From NCBI GenBank assembly GCA_022747635.1, contig JAKTNV010000117.1:796001-860000 (forward strand): DNA of 64,000 nucleotides, in the 5' to 3' direction. The translations under genes and the position numbers were made by a program. Under the pieces are notes generated by a model, which worked only from the letters and a program-made list of their open reading frames with translations, made no database searches and was not told the DNA's origin. This DNA comes from Hetaerina americana. Lineage: Eukaryota > Arthropoda > Insecta > Odonata > Calopterygidae. Positions 47,561 to 59,400 of the stretch are shown here, piece by piece; the stretch's first letter is position 1, and each line of letters begins with the position of its first letter.

Positions 47561-48440
47561 GGGCGCATGAGTTGTGGTAAATTTAGAATCAGGAGACCCA
47601 GTCTATCATTATGTGAATCAATATGGAATTCAACTGCATTCCTGAAAATATTTCCGGGGTTTGCTAGATTATAAAAGAGAAGTGACCCACCGTCTCAACA
47701 ACCTTGCTACACAAATGCACTTACAACATAACACAAAGGAGAACAGTGGAATAGCTAAGGATTAATCCGGATATTTTCACCATGAATAGATTGCAAGTTT
47801 AAAGGAGTTCCCGAATCATTTACGCAACCGTTTGACACATTAGAGAAAGGGCACCTATGTCGCCATGACTAATTCCACTGCGTGCATCAAGAAATACCTG
47901 CAATCTATCCTGACAGCAACGCAAAGGGCGTAGGTATGTGAAGGCGGACGAGATTTATAAGGTAACCATTGTAAACCAATTGGTTACAATGACTACCATC
48001 TAAAGCTCCCCTTGCCGTTGTTAAAAATTATTACCAATGCCAGAAGTCCACGAACATCCTACTTCGTTGAAACATCGATTACGATGATTCAATAAGAATC
48101 AAAAATGCCAGGAATATATAGAAGTAGAAGTAAAGGTTGCCCGTTAAAATATGAAATACTTTATGACTCCACAAATCCAAACCGGCACAAAAGGCAATTG
48201 GATTTGTTTGATTGGCGTAAGGTTTGGGGGAATATTTCTCTTTAGTCATCGAAACGAGTTGCCGATGATGACGCAGATCTGAAACCGTAATTCAAGACAT
48301 GCACCAATTCGGCGGCAGTTCAAACATGGCAAAATCTTACGCCATCCCCGGTTAGAAAACCGTCACTACACTGACTTAACAGTGGACAGAGGAACATGAG
48401 GAAATCTTTAAAATGACTATGCTACCCGTCATAATAATGG
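47561..48440. other. AT-rich non-coding DNA
   Basis: Contains the near-palindrome at 47967-47991. No gene recognised. Confidence 0.65.
47967..47991. repeat. 25-nt near-palindrome around CCAATTGG
   Basis: CATTGTAA and TTACAATG arms enclose CCAATTGG, with one extra A beside the left arm breaking perfect symmetry. Confidence 0.7.
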
Positions 48441-48972
48441 TGACAAACCGAAGATGTAAGCGGGTAGGGGGGGGGAGGAAGTGGAAACTTTGGGCGAGGA
48501 GGAAGGGGAGAAATCCGGAGGGAGCGATCGGAGGCAATGGGCGGCTTGAGCGGGGGGCAAGGGAGCCGGGAAGCGGGACCGGGAGAAGACTTAAGGAATT
48601 TCGGGAAGCTAAGGACGAAGTGGGGGGACTGCATGCCGCTGGGCATGGGTGAAGAAGAAGGGGTGCAGAGGGGAAGGAGGTGCTGGAGTCATCAGGAAGG
48701 GCGAGGGGGAAACTAGGAAGGGGAGAGCGTGGAAATCAGGGTGAACCAGGATTTCGGCCAGGGGAAGGAGTTTTGTTGGGGAAAGCAGGGAAAGAAAGAG
48801 GGAGAGGAAGGATTGCGGGGGAAGGAAGGATTGGTGGAAAGATACGATTTGCCGAGCGCAAGGGTGGCCTCTGGAGAAAATTGGACCCTATGCCGAAAAT
48901 ACGACCGCAGGAGATAGGGTTGGAGGAAGGGAGAGGGAGGGTAAGAGGAGTAAGGGAGAGATAGCGGGGAAA

Positions 48973-48975
<3 letters not shown>
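48441..48975 (+). other. G+A-rich block leading into the long AG repeat
   Basis: GGAGG, GGGAAG and GAAAG words. Looks like a decayed GA repeat adjoining the pure one at 48976-49046. Confidence 0.8.

Positions 48976-49046
<71 letters not shown>
48976..49046. repeat. (AG)n microsatellite, 71 bp, uninterrupted
   Basis: About 35 uninterrupted AG units at the downstream edge of a roughly 600-bp G+A-rich block. It is the longest pure simple repeat in the window and would be length-polymorphic. On the minus strand it encodes only S/L dipeptide runs, so open frames across it are artefacts. Confidence 0.98.
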
Positions 49047-49048
<2 letters not shown>

Positions 49049-49060
49049 ATCCCCTCCCAC

Positions 49061-50180
49061 ACGCCCGCTCTCAAGGTTTCCACCAACAATGAGGTGGTTT
49101 AGACGAGAAATATTTTTCGTTAAAAAGGCAATAAATAACCACGACGTAATTTAGCCTCAGAAAAGAGTGTTCCAGAAAGTTTGGGAATATAACAGGTAAT
49201 TAAATTGGGAGCGCTTATTCCTCGCGCGGAAAACTCGTATATAAGATGAAAATGATTTTTGTGAAATAGTGCGCGGGGAAAATAATAATAACGGGAATAA
49301 ATGTTTTCGGCTTTCGGCAAATTGAATCAGAGGGAGAACTCGGAATCCCCCGAGCGGCAGAAATTTTGAAATGAGGACCACATCACCCGCACACATTTTC
49401 TCTTATAACTTACGCAAATAAAGATCGCATCAAGATTATTAACCGCGCGGAAATGAGAAAAAACGCTTATAATAACGGATACGAAAAAAACGCTCGTTCA
49501 CCTAGCCAACCGTAAAATACATAAAAACGGATGAAAATCCAGACTGGGGATTCGTTAATCTTGTGTCCCGATCAAAATCTCACAGAACAACTCCCGAGAA
49601 AGCGATACAGAAATGATTAGATGATCCGTAATTCGTCACTACACGAAGGGCTCCTTAAAATTTAGCACGTTATTAAAAGGAGATTTTAGATTCTAAATTT
49701 TCAATTTTTACTGCGCAACAAACTACTAAATCCCATAGATAGGTACCTTAGAACGGTTGAGAAAGTACTTCTGATTTTCTTCGAGGAGCCTTGATGGATC
49801 ATAATGCACAATGCAAGCACGGCACGATAAATAAACCAAGTGACTTAATGCAAACGCCGCGGAGGCCTCATGCGAAAAATGCACGATAAACGAAGACAAG
49901 GAGGGAACTTCTAGGAAAATATATCGTCGCATAATCCCCTAATATTTTTGGACGGGTCAGACAGAAAGAGAAAGACGGAGAGAGAGTTGGGATCTCCTAA
50001 ATACGAGAATAGTGCATACAACGTCTCGGAGGACGTAAAAGATTTTTCTCAGCGGGCCACGCCTGCCAAGAGTGAGGGGCTGGATGGAAGAGAGGAGAGT
50101 ACCTGGAAGTACGGAGGGAACACATCGCCGAAACAGCTTCCAAGGTATTTGAGGTGTTTAATATAAAACAGTTACCGAGC
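49061..50180. other. AT-rich non-coding DNA
   Basis: No gene or repeat recognised. Confidence 0.65.
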
Positions 50181-50560
50181 ACGGGGTAAGTGAGGGATGG
50201 GGTGGGGATGGTGGGTGGGGCAGGGGAGAGGAAGGTTTAAGGCGGCGCTTGCAAATATTTGCATTCAAATCGACGTTCTTTGCATGAGAAGCGAGCTCCT
50301 TAATAATATTCCGTTGGAAAAAGTTCATCATCTGCATATGATAATTTCAAGAGGGAGTATTTTTTTTTAAGAAGGGCGGTTTGGCGGCGGGTGGTGAGCC
50401 CGTGATGCGGGTGGTACCGGTTGGGGGGGAGAGGAATTGAAGGAGTTTCGGAAAGGGGGGATAAGGTGAAAAAAAGTTGAGTAAGGTGGAGGAGGGGGGC
50501 TTGCAGAAAGGGTCAAGGGTGCGTAATGGCGCGAGGGTGTAAGGAGTAAGTAGGTATGTC
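50181..50560 (+). other. G-rich blocks around an AT core with POU-like sites
   Basis: Purine or G-rich at 50180-50240 and 50365-50550. The AT-rich core between them holds the octamer-like cluster described at 50250-50340. Confidence 0.7.
50250..50340. promoter_or_regulatory. Cluster of octamer/POU-like sites
   Basis: TGCAAATATTTGCA (50250-50263) is a perfect palindrome of two octamer half sites. ATTTGCATTCAAAT (50257-50270) is one base short of the palindromic POU-dimer element known as PORE. TTTGCAT recurs at 50279-50285, and CATATG (E-box) lies at 50335-50340. Binding is inferred from the motifs alone. Confidence 0.3.
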
Positions 50561-50858
50561 GCAGGTGGTGGCAGGAAAACTTGCCGCCGGCGCCACCTCT
50601 CCGCTCAATATACAAGACCTCGACCCCCGAATTCTCGTAGAAAATATTATTTCCTCCCTCAACATCAACCCGAACACAATCTCTGGCATCCCCTCGTCTA
50701 TCACCCTTCCATTCTACACGGACGAATACAAAAACGTTCGTTTTCCGTCGAAGATGGTTCATGACAATTTATTATTTCGTCTTAAAGAAGCGACTCAAAT
50801 GACAAAAGAATCATCTAATAAATGTGTGAGGCTAATGCCAGAGGCGAAATTCGGCTGA
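50561..50858 (+). other. Open frame of mixed composition, unrecognised
   Basis: A 100-codon + frame (50556-50858) with protein-like composition (for example IQDLDPRILVENIISS) and C-rich third positions in its first part. It follows directly on a G-rich block. No domain or clear splice sites are recognised. Confidence 0.17.
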
Positions 50859-52690
50859 AATTAGGGCCCCGTAATGAAAAATGTGAAAAAAATATCGACA
50901 CTTGCGTCAATACTGAAATTCGTATTAAATCCAATTTTTTAGAACCGGTTTTAAAATATTATATTTTCTAGATCCTATTGAAAAAAATACGCTCACCACG
51001 GCAAAATAAATGGAAAACAACATTTCAGCAAAAGTTCACCGACCAAGCATGTTAACTTCCTCAAAAGGAACACGACATTCAAATTTAGAAGTTAAAGAAG
51101 AAGTCACTACTCGTCAAAGGCATTAATGAGCTCACTTGTTATGACCTCAAAAACAAGGCGAGAAATTAATATTTGGAATCTCATTTAAGATAAATATATT
51201 TTCAAGTAGAAAGACGTCGCTAAAAACCAACAAGAATAGACTACAGAATACAGTTTTCTAAATTTCCACATAAACATTCAAAGCCCCAATCCCAGATTTC
51301 ATTCTTTTCCACGATTATTCGGCAATGCCCGACGTTTTTCGGGATATGGCGAGCAATGGAACCAGCGAAAGATATGCCAAAGGAATATGACTTCTTTTAA
51401 GGAATTCATGCTGCTTAAAACATAAGTTCAATATACTTCATTTAAAATTTATTTTCTTAAACTCATTCAGCAATTACTAGAATTAAATTTAAAAGCAATT
51501 TATTGAAATGCCAGGGCAGTAAATTTTACGCTGAAATGAGCTATAAATTGAATTTCAAACTTGCTCAAAGAATTAAACCAGGATAAAAATCAGGGACCTA
51601 TAATTGCAAATGCTACTGATTCTGGCCATCATTACCACGAAGAACTTTTCACTTGTAGATAATTACAAAAACTGCACTGCACTGGTTCGCTCTCATATAT
51701 CACGTGTTCTCAAACACCATTTGAATTTCCCATTCTCTAGACGACTCCGTGGAAACTGTCAGTATTTCACATGAATGATTTCTTAATTACCGATAAAATA
51801 ATTACATTCAAACTCTTTATGCTCACGATAAATCCATAAAAGTGGCTAAGAAGTTTTGACTTGTTCACGACAGCGTTATATTCAAGAAAGACTTAATTAA
51901 GATGGCCACGGTCCCGTGTGCGGTTGGCAGCAGAGCTTAAAATATAATCTCGCAATTTAATTAAGTCTAAAGCGAGGAAATGAAAATGGCCTTCCATGAT
52001 AGACGGGATTCGAATCGATTCTATCGATTGACTATTAGACTCAAGAATTGGGTTTAAATGAAGAGAATTCAAATTTATGCTTATTGCCCCTAATTCAATA
52101 AATTTAATGTCATTATAGCAAGATTTCACCGAAAAAATAAGCTCCACAACATAATGAAGATCAATTGACGAATATTATCTGAAAGAAATTATGAAAAATG
52201 CGGGGTCGGGAGATCAAATGTTTCGCACCATAACGCCATGTGAAGATGATGACTCAGTCAGCAAAGGCGACTACCAACGATATTATTTTTCAATTTCACA
52301 TCAAATTTACGATCTTCAATTTTACGCTATTGACAAAATAACAAAACGTATGCATTTAAAGCAAATGAATTTTTGCAATAACTAGGGTGACATTTTGATT
52401 CGTGCCAGGAGGTCACACCTTGGTTATTTAATTCCCTTGTGCCCTTATTTCACAAATCATTGGGATTGATCTGAAATGAGGTTACGGAGAATTGGTAAAC
52501 GATCATTTTTTTACATCTGGGTTCCTTACTTATTTACCTGCAATCCACCAATATCCTAATTCAAGAGAACGTTGCTCTTAAATGCTGTTAATCTAAATTA
52601 TATATTTACTGTTTATTTAAGAATACTTAAATTTTGTACAATCATTTGACTATTGACATAATTGACAGGACTAGGATGATTACACGGTCG
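50859..52690. other. AT-rich non-coding DNA left of the MITE
   Basis: No gene recognised. Confidence 0.65.
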
Positions 52691-52692
52691 TA

Positions 52693-52712
52693 TGAGGGGC
52701 AGTCGAATGAAA
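52693..52712 (+). repeat. MITE left terminal inverted repeat
   Basis: 20 bp starting TGAGGGGCAGTC, directly after TA. It pairs with 52863-52882 with one mismatch at position 13 (G here, A in the complement of the right end). Confidence 0.87.
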
Positions 52713-52862
52713 ATCGAGCAGAGTCCTCGCGAAAGGTGGTAACACTGCTGTTAGGTATCGATACTGCCATCGCTGTGGCAGAAGAACTACTTAGTGATAA
52801 CTCACAGGCGCACGCAGTTGTCGGGTTATGTCCTTGTTAGTGCGCGGATTGGTCCTTTAGGG

Positions 52863-52882
52863 TTTCATTTGACTGCCCCTCA
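52863..52882 (-). repeat. MITE right terminal inverted repeat
   Basis: Reverse complement of the left repeat with 19/20 identity, followed by TA at 52883-52884. Confidence 0.87.
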
Positions 52883-53040
52883 TAGTAACGTTTAAACAAC
52901 TTATTTTAGCGGCTAAGTAGTTTCAACATGATCATTATAACAACAGAACTGCCTACTTCAATTGAAAAACAAGGATCGTATAGTAAAGTGACAATAGTGA
53001 ATCACGCCTTCTAGGTGAACAACAAGGGATAATCAGAGTA

Positions 53041-53620
53041 GTGAAGAGGAGGAGAAAGAAGCTGGGCGTGAGTGCATCGGACGTCGGTGAAACGGGAAGA
53101 AGCCGCGAGTAATAAGAAACGAGTGACGATAGTCCGAAAGGTGAGGAAAAGGCAAATATATGCAAGACGTACAAGGGGTCATTCAGACAATATAAAAAAA
53201 AAGGTACATGGAGGGAAAGGAGCAAGGCTTGCGAAGAGAAAGGGAAGGCGGAAAGGAGGACGGTGGATGGAAACGAAGGAGAGAATATTCCGAGGAAGAG
53301 AAACAGAGACGGGCATGGGGTGGGGAGAGTGAGAACAAAAGGGAGGGGGGGCGGGATACGAGAAAAAAACGTTTGGTCACAGTCACGGCCCCAAGTTCAT
53401 TGACTCGAGGTAATCTTTTGTCTCTCCCTCGGTCCGTACGAATCAGCGTCGGAATGCAGCGCCGCAATAAAAGGGCGGAGAAGAATGGAAACAGGGAAGC
53501 CAGCGGACGCGACGGGTAGAGAAGAGAAAGGGCGAAAAAAATATCGCACGGAATGCGAAATAATAATAAAAAAAAAGAGAAAAACTTAGAAGGAACGTCA
53601 AAGCAGTTGGAGCAGGAGAC
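53041..53620 (+). other. G+A-rich block
   Basis: Purine-rich 53040-53370 and 53460-53590 with a balanced insert. The 211-codon minus frame 53183-53818 is F/S/L/R-rich and follows the base bias. Confidence 0.7.
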
Positions 53621-55110
53621 AATATGGATGACAACGAACTCCCTCCTCACATCCCTCCCTACTCTCCCGATCAAATAGACGTCGCAGAGACCTTTTTTTC
53701 TACGGAAGGAGATGACAGGAGAAAATATTTCAACCGAAAAATAGTCACTCTCACGACGAAGGAGAGCTTCGGAATCATTTAGATATCCCTGTCTCCGTTC
53801 AAGTTCTTCGGATTGCAAATTTTATCCTTTTCTCTCTGAATTAGGTCACCGGAGGATGGAAAACAATTCACAATCAAGGTAAACCATCGCACCCAAACGG
53901 TGTGTCAGGTGTCACCGCTGAATCTCTGGTCACAGGAAGGCGAACATGACACCCAACTGCCTGCCTTAACATTTAGCGCTGGTCATAATTCATCAGAGAG
54001 ATATGGAAGAGATAATGTACAATTAAGTACATTCAAATTACTCCACAAGAGTTTAGCCACGGTTTTTCAAAGTTTCTTGATTGATGCCTCCCAAAGCAAT
54101 GAAACCAATGTCTCCATTATAGCTGCAGGAAAATAACTAGGGTGAAATGAGAAAAACATCAATATAAGACTATAATAGGTAAGTGCTTTTGAAACGTTAA
54201 ATTTAAAGAGATGATAGGTGTAATGAATTACACAATACCCGCCAGGGATTTTTAAAAAATTAATCAAAGAAAAGAAATATTTACGATAAAAGTACAAAAA
54301 CGCAATACTTTTTGTAGGAATTCGATATAAAAAAAGGTTTTTCCTCTTTTGAGGGTTTCATTGTTCTAATTTATTTGACACCCCATGTCTTAGTTACACA
54401 CCTACTATATACACCAGGTCACGATTCAGAATCTAGGTAGTATTCGAGTTACTTTTGCCGGAAAACAGCAACTGCGTTTACGCTCTGATAAGACGGATTT
54501 TCGTCTTGCAAATTTTACACAAAGCACCATTCATCATTAGCTTCAGGCGCCATCGGCAAGAGACACGAAATGTAATGCATAAAATAAAATCAACAAGTTT
54601 CTATGAAAATGATAATAATACATGATATGATATTTTGTAGACGAGGAAGAACAATTTGGAACAAAAAATGACAAATTCAAATGTAAGGGGATGGAAATAT
54701 ACAGCCTATACCTACTTTTCATAAATTTCTGAGGTGAAACCTTAAAATACTATAATGTATGAATATATGTTAAGATTTCACGGAGCGGCATTGCAATTCA
54801 CGAAAGAACGCAATGGATCAACTAATACCGAAAGACACTGAAACGGAAACTAAAGAAAAATCACGGATAAATATATTATACGTCGCTTATCATCTGATAG
54901 TTATATTTTTTCTATGATTCAAAGATCTTCCACTCGACAACGGCAAGCTCATATCACGTTACTACGAGAACCCGTGTGTCTGCGCACGAAGGTTAGAGGG
55001 GAGAGGAAGAGAGACAAGTTTTTAAAATCGGCGGGGAAAACCCATCCGACGAAAAATTCGGTGAGAAGAGTGCGGTCGGGCGGGCAGGGAAAGCGGGTGA
55101 GTCTGAGAAT
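53621..55110. other. AT-rich non-coding DNA
   Basis: No recognised gene. The 78-codon frame at 53900-54136 has no domain. Confidence 0.65.
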
Positions 55111-55450
55111 GGCGTAGGGCAGATGGAGCGGGGAAAGGAGGGATGCCACCATCGGAGTCCCACACCCCGAACCGCAAAAGCCCGCACCACGAGCTCCACA
55201 TCCAAGTCCCTCTCCGACCCGCCCAACACCCTTGCCGCCGCCGCCACCCTTTGCCCTCACACACTTCTTCCCCCTGAACCCCAACAAGCTCCCTCCGAAC
55301 CAGACCGCACGCTTCCGCCCACTCGAGGCAGCATTCCCCCACGAAATACACACGTCCGTCCCGCTCTCGTTTCCTCTACCTCTCTCCCGCACACATCCTG
55401 AGAAACACCATCCCGCGGAGGTCATGCCTCACCCTTCGGCAAAAAAAGGT
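55111..55450 (-). other. C-rich block
   Basis: C-rich + strand (CCGCC, CCCAC words) after a short purine patch. Three overlapping minus frames and two plus frames are G/C-bias artefacts. Confidence 0.7.
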
Positions 55451-57400
55451 TAACACCCTCGAAACGGATTTAATTATGAGGCGATGTGATACTGGGAAAT
55501 GAAGCATGAGTGATTTGGAAACTTGAAGCGAGCGTAACGGATTGGGGAGTCGGACGTAGCAATCAAGAGTAGTTTGCACAACGATCAGGGTGTATGCAGG
55601 GACAAAACGAATGCACATGATATGCCAATCTTACAATGATATCTTCACTCAACCGCTGGAAATAATTAAACATAATTAAATTCATTGGGATGAATTAGAA
55701 TCGAGGATTAACTACTTATCACAATAACAAGGAAGAAGACAAGAATTAGAATAAATTTGTTCTGAAGTGTTTCACGGTTTCGTGGAATAGGGCATGTTGC
55801 ATTGGTTATACAGAGTGAAACAATGTGAATGATTAGGCCATGACAGCGTTGAGGGACAATAATACAGAGATAATTATTTGATATTCAATGAATTACTAGT
55901 TCAAATTCACTCAAATTAAAATAGAATTTTCCATCTGAGAGCCCTACTTCATATGAGATAAAATTCTGGAGTTCTTACGGTAAGGATATAGCCAGGACGT
56001 CGTCTACTACCCAACGAATCACGTCACATGAATCGCATATGTAGGTCTGATATACTTCATCAAAACGACTTCCTAAGGTTTATATTTACAATTAACCGCC
56101 TCGATTAGATATTCGTGATGCTTAGAGTAACAGGATACCCCTTACTAATTATTTTGACATGATAAGTTATCGCAAATAGGTAAAAAGGTGCAGTCAGCTA
56201 TATGAAATAAATGAATTTTAGTTTCAAATTGTAAATAGCCTTTGGTTTGGATTAAAATAAGGCACCAGGCGTTACTAATGACATGTACGATACGCTTAAC
56301 AGTGGCATTGCTCACTGAACGGACTTGAAATTAAAACTAGCACACATCCTTGACCTTGAACCATTGAAACTAAGAATAATAATAACAAACGAGACGCTGT
56401 AAAATGATCTGAGTCGTTATAGAATGTAGTTTTATAATGACGCAAAAAATTGGTGGCCAGGGTTTTCCGTAATTAGCGCAAATAAATGAAACTCCATCCG
56501 CTAAAATAGATAGCAATAAGGAAGCGCAAACAGTCATGAGCGGGTGAGCTTAGTATCATTTACTGGAGTAACTCAACTAACACAAGTATGAGATTCCGTT
56601 TTAGAGGGAGAGATGAGTAAACACTAAACGTTTGAGGATGAAAATTTCAAATTAATAATAATTAAGCCAAGGCGGAAAACGCAACCGGAATCTGTCTTAC
56701 TAATTTCGCGATATTAGGTTTGAGACCACGTAAGAAATCCACCCCTGAAAGAAAAACCCAAAGGTCAAATATTTATCATACAATTTTACACTGAAATAAC
56801 GCAACCTGGACATTTTGAGTAACTTATACACGAACGTATGTCCTGAGGGCTACCAAGGAGATAGGGGTTAGAAAAAAGGTTTAGCAAATCCATTTTAGAG
56901 ATACGGATCCAAATAAAACTTAGTCTTGAAATGAATGGGAAGCACTAAACTACATACAATAACGAACCTAGATTAACTAACCCGGAGCAGGTTAAGTAGG
57001 TACTTAGGATTCATCCTCATGTCCAATTATTCCTTGGAAAAAACCCTAAAAGATTATTTAGGTCTGTCTTCAAGGAACCTGACTTCATCAGGTGTAATAA
57101 ATTCTCCAAAAACTGTTAAATATGGAATAAAACTGGCAAATTATTGCTAATTAGAGAAAAATGCAGGAACTTCGCTAGGACATAACGAAAACATCCAGAC
57201 TATAACTTTTAGGAAGTTAGATGGCATTAAAGTTTACTGCTGCATTCGAGGAAATTATTAAGATCCCTTAGGAATTAATAAAGAACTATTAACTAGATAT
57301 TCCACGAATGGAACATTTGGATAATAGTCTAAGTAAAACGGACGCCTGCACAGACAGAACTAAATGCTCTAATTTTCTAAACATTCGGCGCACAAAAAAA
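55451..57400. other. AT-rich non-coding DNA
   Basis: No gene or structured repeat recognised. Confidence 0.65.
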
Positions 57401-57748
57401 CTAATGTTGAAAATCCCGAATATTCCATAAAAACATCGATAAACAGGCGTGTTCAATCAGCTCTTTCTTTACCGAACGAAAAAAATGTGAATGGATCTCA
57501 AGGGTAATATTTCCGACGGCTGGCATCCTAGGACCTACCGCTGCACCCACCTCTGTAGCAGCTTGAAGGGTACGATGCCGACATCGTAGTAGTATGCGAT
57601 GAATACACGTTAATAGGAGATTATGCTCCGACTTGCATGATCCAAAAATTTGTCTATCTTGATGGCGGGGTAGAACTAATTTCAGATCAGTGACGCGAAC
57701 GACACAACACAAACAGGTCAACACACCTTTGAGTTAAGACGGAAGAAT
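57401..57748 (-). other. Unusually long minus-strand open frame, unrecognised
   Basis: About 115 codons open on the minus strand, in DNA where AT-rich flanks make stops frequent; the covered segment is more GC-balanced than its surroundings. The product (for example LQAATEVGAAVGPRMPAVGN) is neither repetitive nor low complexity. There is no ATG near its start, and I recognise no domain. It could be an exon or part of an old transposon. Confidence 0.2.
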
Positions 57749-58850
57749 TTTTAGGCCTTTGAGCCGACAAACGGGAAGCTCCTGTATTGGATGACGAGGC
57801 AAATGTGCAGAGTCCAGAGGGCAAACAGAAGAGGTAAAAGGAGATGAGGAAAACTGGAGACGGAAGGAAAAGAGACAAATAAACCTGGCGAATGAATAAT
57901 TTAAAACCTGGAATAATGAAAGAACAATATGAGTATTTACATGACGTCGTCCTCAAAAAAACACAGAAAATGATTTAAAAAACTAAAGACAATGGTTATG
58001 GCCACAAAAAAGAGGAAAGAGGCACACAAAATAAATGTACAGAAACAATGGGAAGGAGTGACGCATTAACTTTCGTAGAAGACGGCAATAGTGGGAGACG
58101 TGAGAAGTAAAATAACACTTTCTGAACATATTTTTTATTTTCTTCGTTATTTCTCCATTGCCATCAATAGTAACTTACGATCAAATTATCTGTTCTCTTA
58201 GTTCCGAAATTACTGTTTTTATCGACGGTGGGAGTATTTTATATCTTTTTGAATGTGTTAGGAAATGGCATGAATTCAAATGATTAATATTTCTACGTAA
58301 CATACGATAATAGCAACTTCACATAACTCTGAGAACCGTGGACAGGAGTGCTCAAGTAAGCGCAAACTTCGTACATTAATCGAGGTCAAGTTGGACACAA
58401 AAGATCACATCTTGATTACGTTATACATATAATTTACAAACAAAAAGTCTCCACGTGTATTTCCTCGGAACGAAATGAAGTTTATCCTTAGAACTTAGCC
58501 ATCGCCACGAAGACGAGACGGGAATTGAGACTAGGAAGACATCGAAAGAAAAAGACCGAAAAATGAAAGTGAGGCTCAATGAGTTTTGAGGTAGCACGAT
58601 AAATAAAAGCATCGGCAACGCAAGCGCCGCAGGAAGAAGTACCTACAGAGCTAGTGCAATGGAGAATGAAAGACGTGGCAATTAGGGTAGGGCGACTGAG
58701 GTTAACAAAAAAATATATCGAGATAAATGGGATAGATATAAAGAAAGGAAACGTGAGGAAAAAACCAGAAGTGGCGTAGTGGGAAAGAACAAAAGGGAAG
58801 AAAGCACTCTTAAAAAATAAAAAGAGTTACAACGGGGCGAAGACAGTCGT
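57749..58850. other. AT-rich non-coding DNA
   Basis: No gene recognised. Confidence 0.65.
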
Positions 58851-59400
58851 TATAATAAAAGTCTCTCTTTATCTGTCCCCACCCCTCATTCCCCCAACCT
58901 CTTTACTCCTTTCACGACTTCACTCTTTGACTCGCATCTTGATCGTCAGGTGTTGTCCTCCCATCCCCCCGCTCATCCGCTCCTCCTCCACCGATCCGTG
59001 CACATGCGCTCGGCTACATTTATATGATAATGGCTGGCTGAGAAATAAAGCGGCCCGGCTCTTTGTGAATAAATCGGAGTGGCCACAAAAGAGAGCGTGG
59101 CGGGACATTGGTATTTGGCCCGCAGAAATGCGCGCAGTGGCGAACCTTTATTCCGCAATGACTTGGAGGAGGGGGACGTGGGGCGAGAGGCTTGATTGGC
59201 TTTTGCAGGGGCGTCACCCGTCTCCCCGTCGTCTCCTCCCCTATCATCGGCTGCACCTGAGGAGGAGGGTATACTCATGCATGCGCGTCTGCATGTGTGC
59301 ATGTGACCAGGAGAACGGCGGGGGGAAAGGGGGGTTGGGCTCTTAAATGAGGCGGGAGTTGAGGACCGAGACCGAGAAAGACGGGGAGGGGAAACGTGGT
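58851..59400. other. C-rich patch then balanced GC-rich sequence
   Basis: Pyrimidine-rich 58870-58990, then balanced sequence with an E-box CACCTG (59255-59260) and alternating CATGCATGCG words near 59280. No convincing gene. Confidence 0.5.

Larger units (their letters stand above)
52691..52884. mobile_element. 190-bp TA-flanked non-autonomous element (mariner/Tc1-class MITE)
   Basis: Seen directly: 20-bp terminal inverted repeats at 52693-52712 and 52863-52882, beginning TGAGGGGCAGTC, identical at 19 of 20 positions and bordered by TA on both sides. The interior is richer in G+C than the AT-rich flanks, holds an inner inverted repeat (CTGCCA ... TGGCAG) and has no transposase motif. TA flanks plus short TIRs and no gene are the standard signature of a Tc1/mariner-type MITE. 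Its ends differ from those of the mariner at 1.1-2.4 kb, so it was mobilised by a different family. An open frame crosses it (52634-52840) but has no recognisable domain. Confidence 0.85.

Noticed and set aside
52005..52020. GGATTCGAATCG as a tRNA B box
   Set aside because: Surrounding sequence does not fold as a tRNA, and no A box or terminator is placed correctly.
53183..53818. 211-residue minus-strand open frame
   Set aside because: F/S/L/R-rich product over a purine block; no recognisable domain.
55123..55453. Overlapping proline/threonine-rich plus frames and glycine-rich minus frames
   Set aside because: They are produced by a C-rich block; several mutually exclusive frames are open at once.
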